Shown here one piece after another: positions 1 to 7,690 of a DNA stretch of 64,000 nucleotides. How positions within the stretch are numbered: position 1 is the stretch's first letter; the number at the start of each line of letters is the position of its first letter. The notes below the pieces were generated by a model. That model was not told where the DNA came from. It did no database searches and saw nothing but the letters and a program-made list of their open reading frames with translations. Made by a program: the position numbers and the translations under genes. This DNA is from CAZSHG01 sp964606695 [NCBI: uncultured bacterium]. Its GTDB lineage: Bacteria; UBP14; UBA6098. The stretch covers positions 1 to 64,000 of the forward strand of contig CAZSHG010000009.1 of assembly GCA_964606695.1 (NCBI GenBank), in the 5' to 3' direction.

Positions 1-74
1 GACCGCAGGGAGCGCGGCAATCTCATTGTCATCGGAAAGATTGCCGCGTCGGGCAAAGCCCTCCTCGCAATGAC
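1..74. repeat. Palindromic repeat, TCATTGCGAG family (copy 1)
   Basis: This imperfect palindrome ends in CTCGCAATGAC. Its sequence is nearly the same as the copy at 3673-3760 apart from a few bases. It sits inside a sorting-domain reading frame just after the DVAGR motif. The left arm is cut by the window edge. Confidence 0.75.
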
Positions 75-137
75 ATCGACCCGCCGCCCCGCGACATCGA
101 ATATCTCCACGCTACAAGTGCTGGGAGGACGATGTGC
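1..137 (-). pseudogene. Remnant of a C-terminal sorting domain (left-edge fragment)
   Basis: The minus strand is open from position 137 to the window edge and encodes VEIFDVAGRR, the core of a Por/FlgD-like sorting domain. It runs directly into peptide encoded by a palindromic repeat (1-74). A stop lies just upstream (138-140), so the usual PNPFNS strand and any globular domain are missing. Only about 25 bases separate it from the stop of the upstream lipoprotein gene. It is probably a broken tail of an exported protein. Whether it reaches a normal end lies outside the window. Confidence 0.6.
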
Positions 138-164
138 TCAATGCCTTCACCCTAAACCTTCCCT

Positions 165-1499
165 TTAATAATCATACAGCACGCCGCTAAGGTTATGAGA
201 CCAGTCGCCTGCGCGGACCCGGTCGGCCATCTCAGCGCCGGCGGCCAGGGATATCAAATCGACCGCCGTTACGGCGTTCGGAAAGCCCCAGGACGAGGCA
301 GTGTTCCAGCTTCCCGGTTCGGTATTGGCCAAATTATCAGGGAATCCCGCGAAAGTCGGGTCGATCTCCTCGGCGTAGGCCATATCCGGGTTGAGCCGCA
401 CCCAATCCAGATCGGCGGTTTTGAGGAAGCCGTCGTAGGCGTGATGGATATGCGGTTTGTCCGGCGCGGCCTGGCAATGATCCTCCGCCGAGAAAACCAG
501 AATCACTTTCAGCTCCGGCAGTTCCGCGCCGATATCGTCGTATGAGTTCACGCTGACGCGATAATCCCACATATCCTCGGCGGTCTCCGGCGTCGCCAGA
601 TCGGCCGGCCAGGATGTTCCCGCGAAAACGTTATTATCGTCCAGAGCGCGCATAAGTCCGGCGGAATAACAGCGTTTGCCGTCGATTCGCGGGCAATGGT
701 TGCTGACGATGTAAACGGTGTCGCCGCCCATAACGAAACAGGGTCTATCGGCACCGTAATCCCATCCCACGCCAGAATAGTCGATGTGGATGCTGTCTCT
801 GGCGTAATCCTCGGGATGATAGCAGGGATTGACCACAGGCTCGCGGTCGGGGCCGTAATCCGGCTCGAAGTGGCCGGTTTCGAGGGCGTAGTTGGCGTCC
901 ACGGTGGGGTTTTCGCGCCCGACGAAATATTTCAGACTGGAGAACTCGTTGCCGTATTCCCCCATCACCTTCGTCGCGCCAACTCCCGAATGCGAGGACG
1001 CATGGAGGCCGACGTTATAGGTCATGGCGTTCATCTCGATCAGTTCGTCGATATAGTGGCCGGCGGTATCTGGCGCCAGTCCGCAGGCGAAACGTATCAC
1101 GTCGCGAAAGGCCGCGATACAGCTCGGGCCGGCGTAATCGTAAATCCCCTGACTGGAAACGCCACTGCTCTGATCGGTCTTGCCGGGCCATATCATATTC
1201 ACCCAGATGAATCCGACCTCGGTGAAATCCCACCCCAGATTGAAATTGTAGTTCCCGGCGAACCAACCACTGCTGTTGACCATAATTGGAGCGCCCTCGG
1301 GATATCGCGCGTTGTCCGGAACCTGAATCCGCACTGCAATGGTGCCGTTTTCCGGGCAGTGGACATATGTGAAAAGCGTATCGCCCGCCGCGGCTTTGTC
1401 GATATCGTCGCCGCCATCGGGGTCGGTGCCGCTATCGTCAGCGCAACCAATATTGAACGAAATCAGAATAATTAGGAGAAATAGAACTAATTTTTTCAT
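165..1499 (-). CDS. Exported lipoprotein, alpha/beta-hydrolase-like
   Basis: The 444-residue product starts with a hydrophobic signal and a lipobox ending at Cys19 (FNIGC), so it should be a lipid-anchored envelope protein. The body looks like an alpha/beta hydrolase: a possible nucleophile elbow Ser-His-Ser-Gly near residue 171, and a later VILVFSAEDH strand followed by a His-rich HIHHAYDGF segment that could carry the acid and the histidine. I cannot assign a substrate. AGAGGAT sits just upstream of the ATG. It follows the CocE-type hydrolase by 13 bases on the same strand, so the two are probably co-transcribed. Unlike its neighbours it has no sorting domain, although a sorting-domain scrap follows its stop codon. 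The hydrolase assignment rests on general pattern only. Confidence 0.7.
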   Translation of the reverse strand: MKKLVLFLLIILISFNIGCADDSGTDPDGGDDIDKAAAGDTLFTYVHCPENGTIAVRIQVPDNARYPEGAPIMVNSSGWFAGNYNFNLGWDFTEVGFIWVNMIWPGKTDQSSGVSSQGIYDYAGPSCIAAFRDVIRFACGLAPDTAGHYIDELIEMNAMTYNVGLHASSHSGVGATKVMGEYGNEFSSLKYFVGRENPTVDANYALETGHFEPDYGPDREPVVNPCYHPEDYARDSIHIDYSGVGWDYGADRPCFVMGGDTVYIVSNHCPRIDGKRCYSAGLMRALDDNNVFAGTSWPADLATPETAEDMWDYRVSVNSYDDIGAELPELKVILVFSAEDHCQAAPDKPHIHHAYDGFLKTADLDWVRLNPDMAYAEEIDPTFAGFPDNLANTEPGSWNTASSWGFPNAVTAVDLISLAAGAEMADRVRAGDWSHNLSGVLYDY

Positions 1500-1512
1500 T
1501 ATCCTCTTTTCT

Positions 1513-3456
1513 TTATTTTAAATATACGACCCTCCGCGAGGTTTCGCTATCGCCGATTTTCGCCCGGACGAGATAGACCCCGGAGGGGAGGGACGGCGAT
1601 GGTCGCCAGACGAATAATCCACCCGTCTCGCTTCGTTCGGCACCCCCCTTTTCAAGGGGGGCTGGGGGTGTTATCTTTCGCCCATTCACATCATAAATCT
1701 CGATTGCAAACCCTTCTGGATTCCCGTTTTCACGGGAATGACAATTTAAAGCGATTGTTACCGAAGAATTGAAGGGGTTGGGGTAGGCGGAAATTTCAAA
1801 ATCCACCGGCAAATCCGCGCTTGGCTCGTCTATCGTGGTCGGGTAGGTGGGCAGAATGGGTAGGATGATTCGCGATGAGTGCTCGGTGTCGCAAAATATC
1901 GTGTTCGTCGCGATTTGGGTGTGCGTATGTTCGCGGAAGGGTTCGCCGGTCTGCGGGTTGGCCTCGTAACGCGTCGATAGCGCCGAGCTGATCCCGATTC
2001 GTATCCGATGACCTGCGCCGAAACAGATCGCAACGTTGCCTACGTCGATGTCGAATTCGTAGATCGAATCCGGTTCCAGGAAGTTCTCATGTTCGAATCC
2101 CTCGCGGAACCTTGCCTTGACAGCGCCGTCGTTGACGAGATAGGACGTCCCCGACGGATAGACGTCGCACAGCCGCACCATGAAATCCGTGTCTATACAG
2201 CTCGACGAAGCATAAATCCTCGCGGTGACAGGCCCGGCGATTGTTATCGGCGTGTCCAGAGGCTCGGTCGTCCAGATAATGCCGCCTGCTCCCAAATCCT
2301 GAAGCCATTGGTTTTTCGGCCCCGGCCGCACGAAAAGATTTCTTCCGCCGTTATGGACGAAGGGGGCGTCCGGGTTGCTATCGTAGGCCAGCCCGGTGTC
2401 GGACAGCGACGGCGGTGTCGGGGCGATTGTTTGGTCGTGTTGCAGATAAAGCGAATCTGCGGCCATCTCCGGGGGCGGCCAGTTCTCGAAATCGACCCAC
2501 TCATTGCCCGGCTGGGTCGTGTCCACAACGTCGCCCATGATGTAGCAATGCACGGCAGGCCAGTCCGCGACCTCCGGATATTCGCCCTTCAGATGATGCA
2601 ACATAAAATGCGCCGCGGGCGTGACGAAATCCCACGTCGAGTTGGCGGGGAAATTCAAATCCCCCTGATTGGTGCGATTCCAGGCGCCGTGGCACCATGG
2701 GCCGATAACGAGATACTGCTCACCAGTAGCACCCGGCGCGCCCTCGTTCTCGAAACCCACGAACGCGCCGATATTGCCCTCGCAAAAGGGATCGAACCAC
2801 CCGGCAACGTGGAAAACCGGCACGGTCACGCTATCGTAGCGGCGCGATATATCCGCCTCGTGCCAGGTGCTGTCGTAGATGTAATGTTCCGCGAAGGCGT
2901 CGATCATATAGGACGGCCCGAATAAGTTGAAATATGTGTCTATCATCTCTTTGCGATAGCATCCGCCCGGGAACGCGCCGACGTGATACATGTCGCCTGT
3001 GCAGTTCGCCGCCAGGACGCAACGCAGATGAGGTGGCGCCGCGCCGGTCGCGAGATAGGCCATGATGCCCTCGCCGGATCCGCCTATCATAGCGATATCG
3101 CCGTTGCACCAGGTTTGATCAGCCAGCCATTCCACCGCGTCGTAGCCGTCCCGATGGTCGCCCCAGCCATTGCCGATGAACAGGCTGTCCACGCCCTCTG
3201 AGCCGCCGCGACCTCGCGAATCCTGTATCGCGAAACCGACGCCGCGGTTGAGTAGCGTATCCTTGAATTCCTCATCGACGTCGTCGCGGCCGTAGGGCGT
3301 GCGGTTGAGAAGGATGGGGACGGGATTATCGGCGGTGTCCGGCGGAAGATAGATGTCCGTAGCAAGGCGAACCGAATCGCGCATCGGCACCATAAACGTG
3401 GTCTGCGCGAGGCTCGCGAATACAATAAGAAAAATCGATAGCAATGGCCTTCTCAT
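1513..3456 (-). CDS. Exported CocE/NonD-family hydrolase with sorting domain
   Basis: This 647-residue protein belongs to the X-Pro dipeptidyl-peptidase/CocE esterase family (S15-type alpha/beta hydrolase plus a jelly-roll domain). The nucleophile elbow IGGSGEG places the serine at residue 127; an AGWFDPF segment and a GPWCHG segment supply the likely Asp and His. The last ~85 residues are a Por-type sorting domain ending in RRVVYLK. I chose the ATG at 3456 because MRRPLLSIFLIVFASLAQ is a clear signal peptide preceded by GGAGA. A longer open frame to 3600 adds 48 residues that would mask the signal and run through a hairpin. Two palindromic repeats are translated within the sorting domain, at 1715-1743 and 1641-1670. 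The substrate is unknown; peptides or esters are possible. Confidence 0.85.
   Translation of the reverse strand: MRRPLLSIFLIVFASLAQTTFMVPMRDSVRLATDIYLPPDTADNPVPILLNRTPYGRDDVDEEFKDTLLNRGVGFAIQDSRGRGGSEGVDSLFIGNGWGDHRDGYDAVEWLADQTWCNGDIAMIGGSGEGIMAYLATGAAPPHLRCVLAANCTGDMYHVGAFPGGCYRKEMIDTYFNLFGPSYMIDAFAEHYIYDSTWHEADISRRYDSVTVPVFHVAGWFDPFCEGNIGAFVGFENEGAPGATGEQYLVIGPWCHGAWNRTNQGDLNFPANSTWDFVTPAAHFMLHHLKGEYPEVADWPAVHCYIMGDVVDTTQPGNEWVDFENWPPPEMAADSLYLQHDQTIAPTPPSLSDTGLAYDSNPDAPFVHNGGRNLFVRPGPKNQWLQDLGAGGIIWTTEPLDTPITIAGPVTARIYASSSCIDTDFMVRLCDVYPSGTSYLVNDGAVKARFREGFEHENFLEPDSIYEFDIDVGNVAICFGAGHRIRIGISSALSTRYEANPQTGEPFREHTHTQIATNTIFCDTEHSSRIILPILPTYPTTIDEPSADLPVDFEISAYPNPFNSSVTIALNCHSRENGNPEGFAIEIYDVNGRKITPPAPLEKGGAERSETGGLFVWRPSPSLPSGVYLVRAKIGDSETSRRVVYLK
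1641..1670. repeat. Palindromic repeat, CCCCTT/AAGGGG family, inside sorting domain
   Basis: The segment pairs a run of C with a run of G around TTTTCAA. On the minus strand it encodes PPAPLEKGG, placed directly after the DVNGRK motif of the CocE-type protein. A related element lies at the same protein position in the nitrilase-like gene (24322-24382). Confidence 0.7.
1715..1743. repeat. Palindromic repeat, ATTCCCG/CGGGAAT family, inside sorting domain
   Basis: ATTCCCGT and ACGGGAAT arms flank a short loop. On the minus strand the element encodes CHSRENGNPE, between the first sorting-domain strand (SSVTIAL) and the IEIYDVNGR strand. The same family, in the opposite orientation, occurs at 15342-15413. 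Confidence 0.75.
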
Positions 3457-3498
3457 ATGCGTCTCCGTCGAAACGAATAGCGTCCCAAATTTTCCCCT

Positions 3499-3524
3499 CG
3501 TTCCTACGGTCCTCCGTAGGAACG
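3499..3524. repeat. Short perfect hairpin upstream of the CocE-type gene
   Basis: An 11-base arm CGTTCCTACGG is perfectly inverted around TCCT. It lies about 45 bases upstream of the chosen ATG of the CocE-type gene, between that gene and a sorting-domain remnant. It may be another dispersed repeat or a leader structure; it has no T-run on either side. Confidence 0.6.
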
Positions 3525-3559
3525 CTCTTCCCGACGCTCTGCGTCTCGTATGATTATTA

Positions 3560-3871
3560 CTACTTAACATAAACCACCAGCTTCGAATAGGTTTGCCCAT
3601 CCTGCTTGATGCGGATTAGATACACGCCGGAGGTGATGGACGGGGCGGGGCGCCAGATGAATTCCGAAACACTGTCATTGCGAGCGACCGTAGGGAGCGC
3701 GGCAATCTCATTGTCATCGGAAAGATTGCCGCGTCGGGCATTCGCCCTCCTCGCAATGACTGCACTTTTCCTTCCATTCACATCGAACACCTCCACCTCC
3801 GCCGGGGCGGCGATGGTTACCGCCGAGTTGAACGGGTTGGAGTGGGTTAAATCGCGAAGGCTTAAAAGAAT
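3560..3871 (-). pseudogene. Orphan sorting domain, remnant of an exported protein
   Basis: The frame encodes HSNPFNSAVTIAAPAEVEVF, then DVNGR, a repeat-derived peptide, IWRP, SGVYLIR and KLVVYVK. This is a full-looking Por-type C-terminal sorting domain with nothing in front of it: a stop codon lies at 3872-3874 and no signal peptide or catalytic domain precedes it. It sits between the lipoyl-carrier gene and the CocE-type gene. It is best read as the surviving tail of a deleted gene. Confidence 0.7.
3673..3760. repeat. Palindromic repeat, TCATTGCGAG family (copy 2)
   Basis: The 88-base element starts GTCATTGCGAG and ends CTCGCAATGAC, with internal GGCAATCT and AGATTGCC arms. It matches the element at 1-74 almost base for base. 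It is translated as VIARRANARR and onward through PTVARND within the orphan sorting domain, directly after DVNGRK. Confidence 0.8.
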
Positions 3872-3965
3872 TCACCGGGATGCGGAATAAATTCGCTCCG
3901 CTGGGCAGTGTTACAAAACCAGGCGGAATAAGCCGAAAAGGGTTTCGCGCGAAAGGTGTTACAGC

Positions 3966-4388
3966 CTACTTGTTCGCTACTCTATCGACCTCGGAGAAAA
4001 TGAACGCCTTTATTTCTTCCGGGTCTTTCATGAGCTTGTCGAGGTCACCCGGGTCGGACATCTCTATTTTGACTATCCAGCCTTCGCCGTAGGGGGATTG
4101 GTTTATCAGCGTCGGGTCGTCTTCGAGTTCCTCGTTGACCTCGACTATTTCTCCCGCAACCGGCGCGAAGTATTTTCCGAGCCACTTTCCGGTTTCGATA
4201 GTGCCGATTCTTTCGCCGAACTCGAACTCGTCGCCTTCCATCGGGAGGTCGATGTAGCTTATCTCGCCGGCGAGGAATTGAGTGAAATCGTTCACGCCTA
4301 CGGTTACGATATCGCCTTCGACTTTTGCCCAGGAGTGGCCGTCGGAATAATAGAGATCGTCAGGGAAATCCCATTGGTCGATTTTCAT
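3966..4388 (-). CDS. gcvH: Lipoyl-carrier protein (glycine cleavage H-protein family)
   Basis: The 140-residue protein has the H-protein/biotinyl-lipoyl fold signature: GHSWAKVEGD near the N terminus, then GTIETGKWLGK with the likely lipoylated Lys68, followed by FAPVAGEIVEVNEEL. The target loop reads ETGK where classical H proteins commonly have ESVK. No gcvT, gcvP or lpd is in the window. It is instead the last gene of a tight minus-strand run with lipoate ligase, three DsrE/F/H-like proteins and an HdrD-like iron-sulfur protein, and starts 2 bases after the preceding stop. In that setting it resembles the lipoate-binding proteins (LbpA) of the sHdr sulfur pathway more than a glycine-cleavage subunit. 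The lipoyl-carrier call is firm; the pathway is inferred. Confidence 0.9.
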   Translation of the reverse strand: MKIDQWDFPDDLYYSDGHSWAKVEGDIVTVGVNDFTQFLAGEISYIDLPMEGDEFEFGERIGTIETGKWLGKYFAPVAGEIVEVNEELEDDPTLINQSPYGEGWIVKIEMSDPGDLDKLMKDPEEIKAFIFSEVDRVANK

Positions 4389-4390
4389 GA

Positions 4391-4681
4391 TTATACCGTC
4401 CTTTTATATTTAAATATTAGTTCGATTGCGCCGAGGTAGTCCACGGTTGGCCAATTCGATGTCAGCCCGCGTGCCTCGAGGTCCTCCTTCAGCGCGAAGA
4501 ACTCGACTCCGCGGCTTTCGGCCTCTTTCACCTTGTCCGCGACACATTCCGGAACGGGGCCGCATATGGTCACGCCGTTCTCGATAAGCAGAATCGCATC
4601 GCCCTTATCCGCGAGATCTAGCGAAAGCAGGGCGTCGGTCTTACGAAACGGCGAATGTGTTATTATATGAAGGTTGCTCAT
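4391..4681 (-). CDS. DsrH/TusB-like sulfur-relay protein
   Basis: The 96-residue protein opens with LHIITHSPF and continues with GDAILLIENGV, the typical pattern of the DsrH/TusB family (small alpha/beta subunits of the DsrEFH/TusBCD hexamer). It is the third of three consecutive DsrE-superfamily genes, in the order seen in dsrEFH and tusDCB loci. The position where DsrH usually carries its conserved cysteine (after SPF, in the first helix) reads LLSLDL, so it lacks that cysteine by eye. A later Cys is at GVTICGP. It probably forms a hetero-oligomer with its two neighbours. Confidence 0.75.
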   Translation of the reverse strand: MSNLHIITHSPFRKTDALLSLDLADKGDAILLIENGVTICGPVPECVADKVKEAESRGVEFFALKEDLEARGLTSNWPTVDYLGAIELIFKYKRTV

Positions 4682-4690
4682 TCTTTCTCC

Positions 4691-5038
4691 TTATGTAAGA
4701 TTAATAACGAAGTCCGCCTCGTCAAGCCAGTTCTTGAGGGTTTCCATGTCAATTACTTCGCCGAAAGTCAATTCATCTGCCGGAATGCCGCGCTTTTCAA
4801 GACATGAATCAACGAGATAAATTTTAGGGCCAAAGTCGTTGAGCATCTCGTAAGTCTTGCGCATATGGTGCATCCCGATGCCGTCGGGATTTTGATTATA
4901 TGTTCCCGCGAAAACACCGTCATCGACTAAGATAAGGCTCGTGTCCTGATCGCCTATAGCCTGTGCGAGTCTATATGACTCCAGTGCGGTGGACAGCCCA
5001 TAGGGACAATTTCTAACCATCATTATTACCTTTTTCAT
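4691..5038 (-). CDS. DsrE/DsrF-like (TusC-like) sulfur-relay protein
   Basis: This 115-residue DsrE-superfamily protein begins MKKVIMMVRNCPYG and has a LILVDDGVFAG strand-turn. The segment KIYLVDSCLEKRGI holds a cysteine at the place where many DsrE-family subunits carry the persulfide-bearing residue. Among the three neighbouring subunits this one therefore looks most able to carry sulfane sulfur. It is separated from its neighbours by 8-9 bases, so co-translation of a hetero-oligomer is likely. I infer a role in handing sulfur to or from the lipoyl carrier encoded two genes downstream. Confidence 0.75.
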   Translation of the reverse strand: MKKVIMMVRNCPYGLSTALESYRLAQAIGDQDTSLILVDDGVFAGTYNQNPDGIGMHHMRKTYEMLNDFGPKIYLVDSCLEKRGIPADELTFGEVIDMETLKNWLDEADFVINLT

Positions 5039-5046
5039 ATCTCCTC

Positions 5047-5397
5047 CTATGAGCTGAACGTTACGATACGGTCACAACTTTCGACCATAGCGTTGAGGGT
5101 TGACATGCCACCGACTCTCGTGTTTTCGATGAGGGCATCCCTGCGAAGTCCGCGAAATTTCGCGCTGAGTGCCGCACCGCTGACAACAGCGCCCATATCG
5201 ATTATCTCCGTGAGCCTATCGGGAATGCTACGTTCTTTGGGCGGCTTGATATTCTTGTTCATCGCTATTACCGCGTCGTCGTAAAGAAATATCTCGACCT
5301 CGTGCCCGGCCTTCAGCGCGGCTTTCGATAGTTCATAGACCGTATCCATACTCTGATTTGTGTATGGCGGTGTTCGCACAATAAAACCAAGTTTCAT
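5047..5397 (-). CDS. DsrE-like (TusD-like) sulfur-relay protein
   Basis: The protein (116 residues from the chosen start) has the DsrE-superfamily pattern MKLGFIVRTPPYTNQS, EIFLYDDAV and a C-terminal NAMVESCDRIVTF that matches TusD/DsrE ends. The helix start where TusD/DsrE has its active cysteine reads SGAALSAKFRG, apparently without Cys. A strong AAGGAGG is 2 bases from the first ATG (5403) but 8 bases from the ATG at 5397, so I prefer 5397. It is the first of the three DsrE/F/H-like genes and follows the lipoate ligase by about 30 bases. Confidence 0.75.
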   Translation of the reverse strand: MKLGFIVRTPPYTNQSMDTVYELSKAALKAGHEVEIFLYDDAVIAMNKNIKPPKERSIPDRLTEIIDMGAVVSGAALSAKFRGLRRDALIENTRVGGMSTLNAMVESCDRIVTFSS

Positions 5398-5433
5398 CTG
5401 CATTTCCTCCTTATCTTAATTCTTATTATTTTG

Positions 5434-6483
5434 CTATTTCCCGGCTTCTATAGCCTTCGTTATGTCGTCGGGTTCTACACCGGGCGTTTGTATTCCCGTT
5501 TTTTCGTAGAAATCCTCGATTTTTGAGGTGAGTTTACCGCTCTCTCTTTCGGTTTGCTTCAGGGCGTTTTCGAGGGCGAATATTTCTTTTTTGGGATAGA
5601 GTGTAAAATCGCCGGAGATGCCGATATCCTTTATTACTTTCCTCTCAACTTCCTGTGCGGTTCGTATCAGGCCCCCTTTGGCCTTGAACATCCCGTAGAG
5701 CAATTCGACGCCTTCCTTAATCTTCACGCCTTTAGGAATACGCGGGGTCTTTCTGAAAATGAATTCGGGAGAGCTGAATAATTCGCCCAACTCGGTCATC
5801 TTGCGGATAATGTCGTTGTTCAGTTCGACGGGTTCGAGTTTCCCCAGAGTCTTCTCGAATTTCTCCTTCAGGACTCTTATAATATCCTCTCTGGGGGGAA
5901 TCGATCCCAATTCGCGTTTCATCGTAGTTACATTTTCCTTAATCGATTTAAAAACCTTATCACGGAACTTTTCGTCCGGGACTTTTATGGCATTCGCCAT
6001 TCTATCATAATCGAAATCGAGGATGACGGAACCGACGAAGGCCATCGAATTTTCGATATCCGCGCCGCCAAGCCCCGCAATTTTACGTCCCTCGTAGGTT
6101 ACGATGTCGTTTACTTTGCGGAACTCAGTTTTAATACCGAATTCACCGTAGGTCTCGATTGGAGGGATAGAAAGATGCTGGTAAATATCGCTGATTATTC
6201 CCGGGAATTTTCTGTTATTCCGATCCCATACGACGTGATAGAATATCTGATTGCGGTCGAGGTAAACCGTGCCGCCGCCTATCTCGCGCCTGAAAATTGG
6301 AAGACCTTCCCTCTTGCAATAATCGAGGTCCACCTCTAATTCGGCGTTCTGGAAGTATCCAATACTGATGAAAGGGGTTTTTGGCGATACGATATTGAGA
6401 GCTTCCACGCCCATTCTTGCGAGGGCGTGGAAAATAAGCATAGATTGTTCCCTCGGTTGTTCGCCTAAGTCGAATACATACAT
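5434..6483 (-). CDS. lplA: Lipoate-protein ligase A
   Basis: At 349 residues this is a full two-domain ligase. The N-terminal catalytic domain carries RREIGGGTVYLDRNQIFYH (residues 66-83) and NDIVTYEGRKIAGLGGA, with Lys134 in the position of the adenylate-binding lysine. The C-terminal ~130 residues form an accessory domain and a charged helical tail. It should activate lipoate with ATP and transfer it to the Lys68-type site of the H-protein-like carrier four genes downstream. Its location beside the carrier and DsrE-like genes parallels the dedicated ligases of sHdr loci. AAGGAG precedes the ATG by 7 bases. Whether it is specific for this carrier cannot be told from sequence alone. Confidence 0.9.
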   Translation of the reverse strand: MYVFDLGEQPREQSMLIFHALARMGVEALNIVSPKTPFISIGYFQNAELEVDLDYCKREGLPIFRREIGGGTVYLDRNQIFYHVVWDRNNRKFPGIISDIYQHLSIPPIETYGEFGIKTEFRKVNDIVTYEGRKIAGLGGADIENSMAFVGSVILDFDYDRMANAIKVPDEKFRDKVFKSIKENVTTMKRELGSIPPREDIIRVLKEKFEKTLGKLEPVELNNDIIRKMTELGELFSSPEFIFRKTPRIPKGVKIKEGVELLYGMFKAKGGLIRTAQEVERKVIKDIGISGDFTLYPKKEIFALENALKQTERESGKLTSKIEDFYEKTGIQTPGVEPDDITKAIEAGK

Positions 6484-6580
6484 AACAGGTCTCCTTTTAT
6501 TTTAAATATTCTTCCGTAATTCGAGTTGAATATTAGCTTAACAAAGATTCGATTTTGAAAGAGAAAATTACGGAATATCC

Positions 6581-7651
6581 TTACTTAATAGCTTTCCATA
6601 TAAGCTGGGCTATATTGCGGACGGAAATCGACTCCTCGCCATCCTTTTTCAACGCAGTTGCCGCTTCCTTCAATACCTTCTCACAAGTCGGACAGGATGT
6701 AACGAGCGTATCGGCACCGGTAGCTACAGCTTCTCTGACTCTGCCGACCGCTATACTCGCAGAAAGATCCGCATCCGACGATAATATCCCTCCGCCTCCT
6801 CCACAGCAGGAGGAACCTTTCCGGTTTCTGGGCATCTCGATTAACTCGACACCGATTTTTTTCAGTATCTTGCGTGGTTCATCCATTATATCCAGTTCAC
6901 GCGACATATCGCAGGGGTCGTGGTATGTAACCGTCCCGCCGAGATTCGCCTCAGGAATTTTATCGGCGATTACCTGTAGGACGTGCTTGACGTTCTTGCC
7001 GTATTCTTCCTTTAATGTGGCCATGCAAGTAGGACAGATTGCTATCATCTCCTCCTCGGGGAAATCCTCGGTAAATCGCTCTTTGTATTCCTCGAACTCG
7101 TCGAAGAAGCCGAGGGTCTTCATTATCGAACCGCAACATATCTCTTCCTTAACTCGCGGTTCGATTCCCAGTTCGCTAAGGATTTTCAGATAGGATTTGG
7201 CCAGGTTCATTCTGCCGAGGTATTGGCATCCGAGAAACACCGTTACCTGACCCTGGCTGACCGGCGCTTTGAGTGATTCGTCTCCGAAGATATTACCGGT
7301 TTTACGCACACTTTCGAGCATATATTCATGCGCTTCGTGTCCGAATCCCGCTTTAATCATTTCCGCACGGGCGGCGTTGATTATTTCGGGAACCTCCACA
7401 TTCGCGGAACATCGTTCGAGGCAATCACGACAGAAGGTGCATTGAAAGAACTTATCCGCTATTTCCTGTGTCGGCTCTAACTGCCCGTTAAGTATCGAAT
7501 AGATGAGAATAACCTTGCCGCGCGCCGTATCGGTTTCCCAGCCGGTAACCTTGAATACAGGGCATTGTTCGAAACAATATCCGCAACGAATGCAAGTGTT
7601 GAGGTCGCTTATCCATTTGTTTAGCTCATAGTAGCAAACTGGCTCGCCCAT
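6581..7651 (-). CDS. HdrD/GlcF-like iron-sulfur protein with two CCG domains
   Basis: The 356-residue cytosolic protein has two ferredoxin motifs (Cys20/23/26/30 and Cys71/74/77/81) followed by two cysteine-rich CCG domains: Cys142, CC172-173, Cys206/209, and Cys247, CC282-283, Cys320/323. This architecture is shared by HdrD, DsrK-like subunits and GlcF, the electron-transfer subunit of glycolate/D-lactate oxidases. CCG domains of HdrB bind the noncubane clusters that act on disulfides. The FAD oxidase gene lies 39 bases upstream, supporting a GlcD-GlcF pair. The lipoate ligase and lipoyl carrier downstream suggest it may instead or also act on a lipoyl disulfide. Both CCG motifs look complete. 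Confidence 0.88.
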   Translation of the reverse strand: MGEPVCYYELNKWISDLNTCIRCGYCFEQCPVFKVTGWETDTARGKVILIYSILNGQLEPTQEIADKFFQCTFCRDCLERCSANVEVPEIINAARAEMIKAGFGHEAHEYMLESVRKTGNIFGDESLKAPVSQGQVTVFLGCQYLGRMNLAKSYLKILSELGIEPRVKEEICCGSIMKTLGFFDEFEEYKERFTEDFPEEEMIAICPTCMATLKEEYGKNVKHVLQVIADKIPEANLGGTVTYHDPCDMSRELDIMDEPRKILKKIGVELIEMPRNRKGSSCCGGGGGILSSDADLSASIAVGRVREAVATGADTLVTSCPTCEKVLKEAATALKKDGEESISVRNIAQLIWKAIK

Positions 7652-7690
7652 ATTATCTCCTAATTATTTCTGATAGTTGAGGTTATCGAT

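Noticed and set aside
696-1475. Long plus-strand open frame of 259 codons
   Set aside because: It is antisense to the lipoprotein hydrolase gene and lacks family motifs; it is a shadow of that gene's codon bias.
2008-2925. Plus-strand open frame of 305 codons
   Set aside because: It lies opposite the CocE-type gene, with low-complexity Arg/Val-rich sequence and no ribosome site.
3457-3600. N-terminal 48-residue extension of the CocE-type protein
   Set aside because: It would bury the signal peptide and runs through a hairpin; GGAGA supports the ATG at 3456.
3966-4388. Evidence for a glycine cleavage system
   Set aside because: Only the H-protein-like carrier is present; gcvT, gcvP and lpd are absent and the neighbours point to sulfur/lipoate chemistry.
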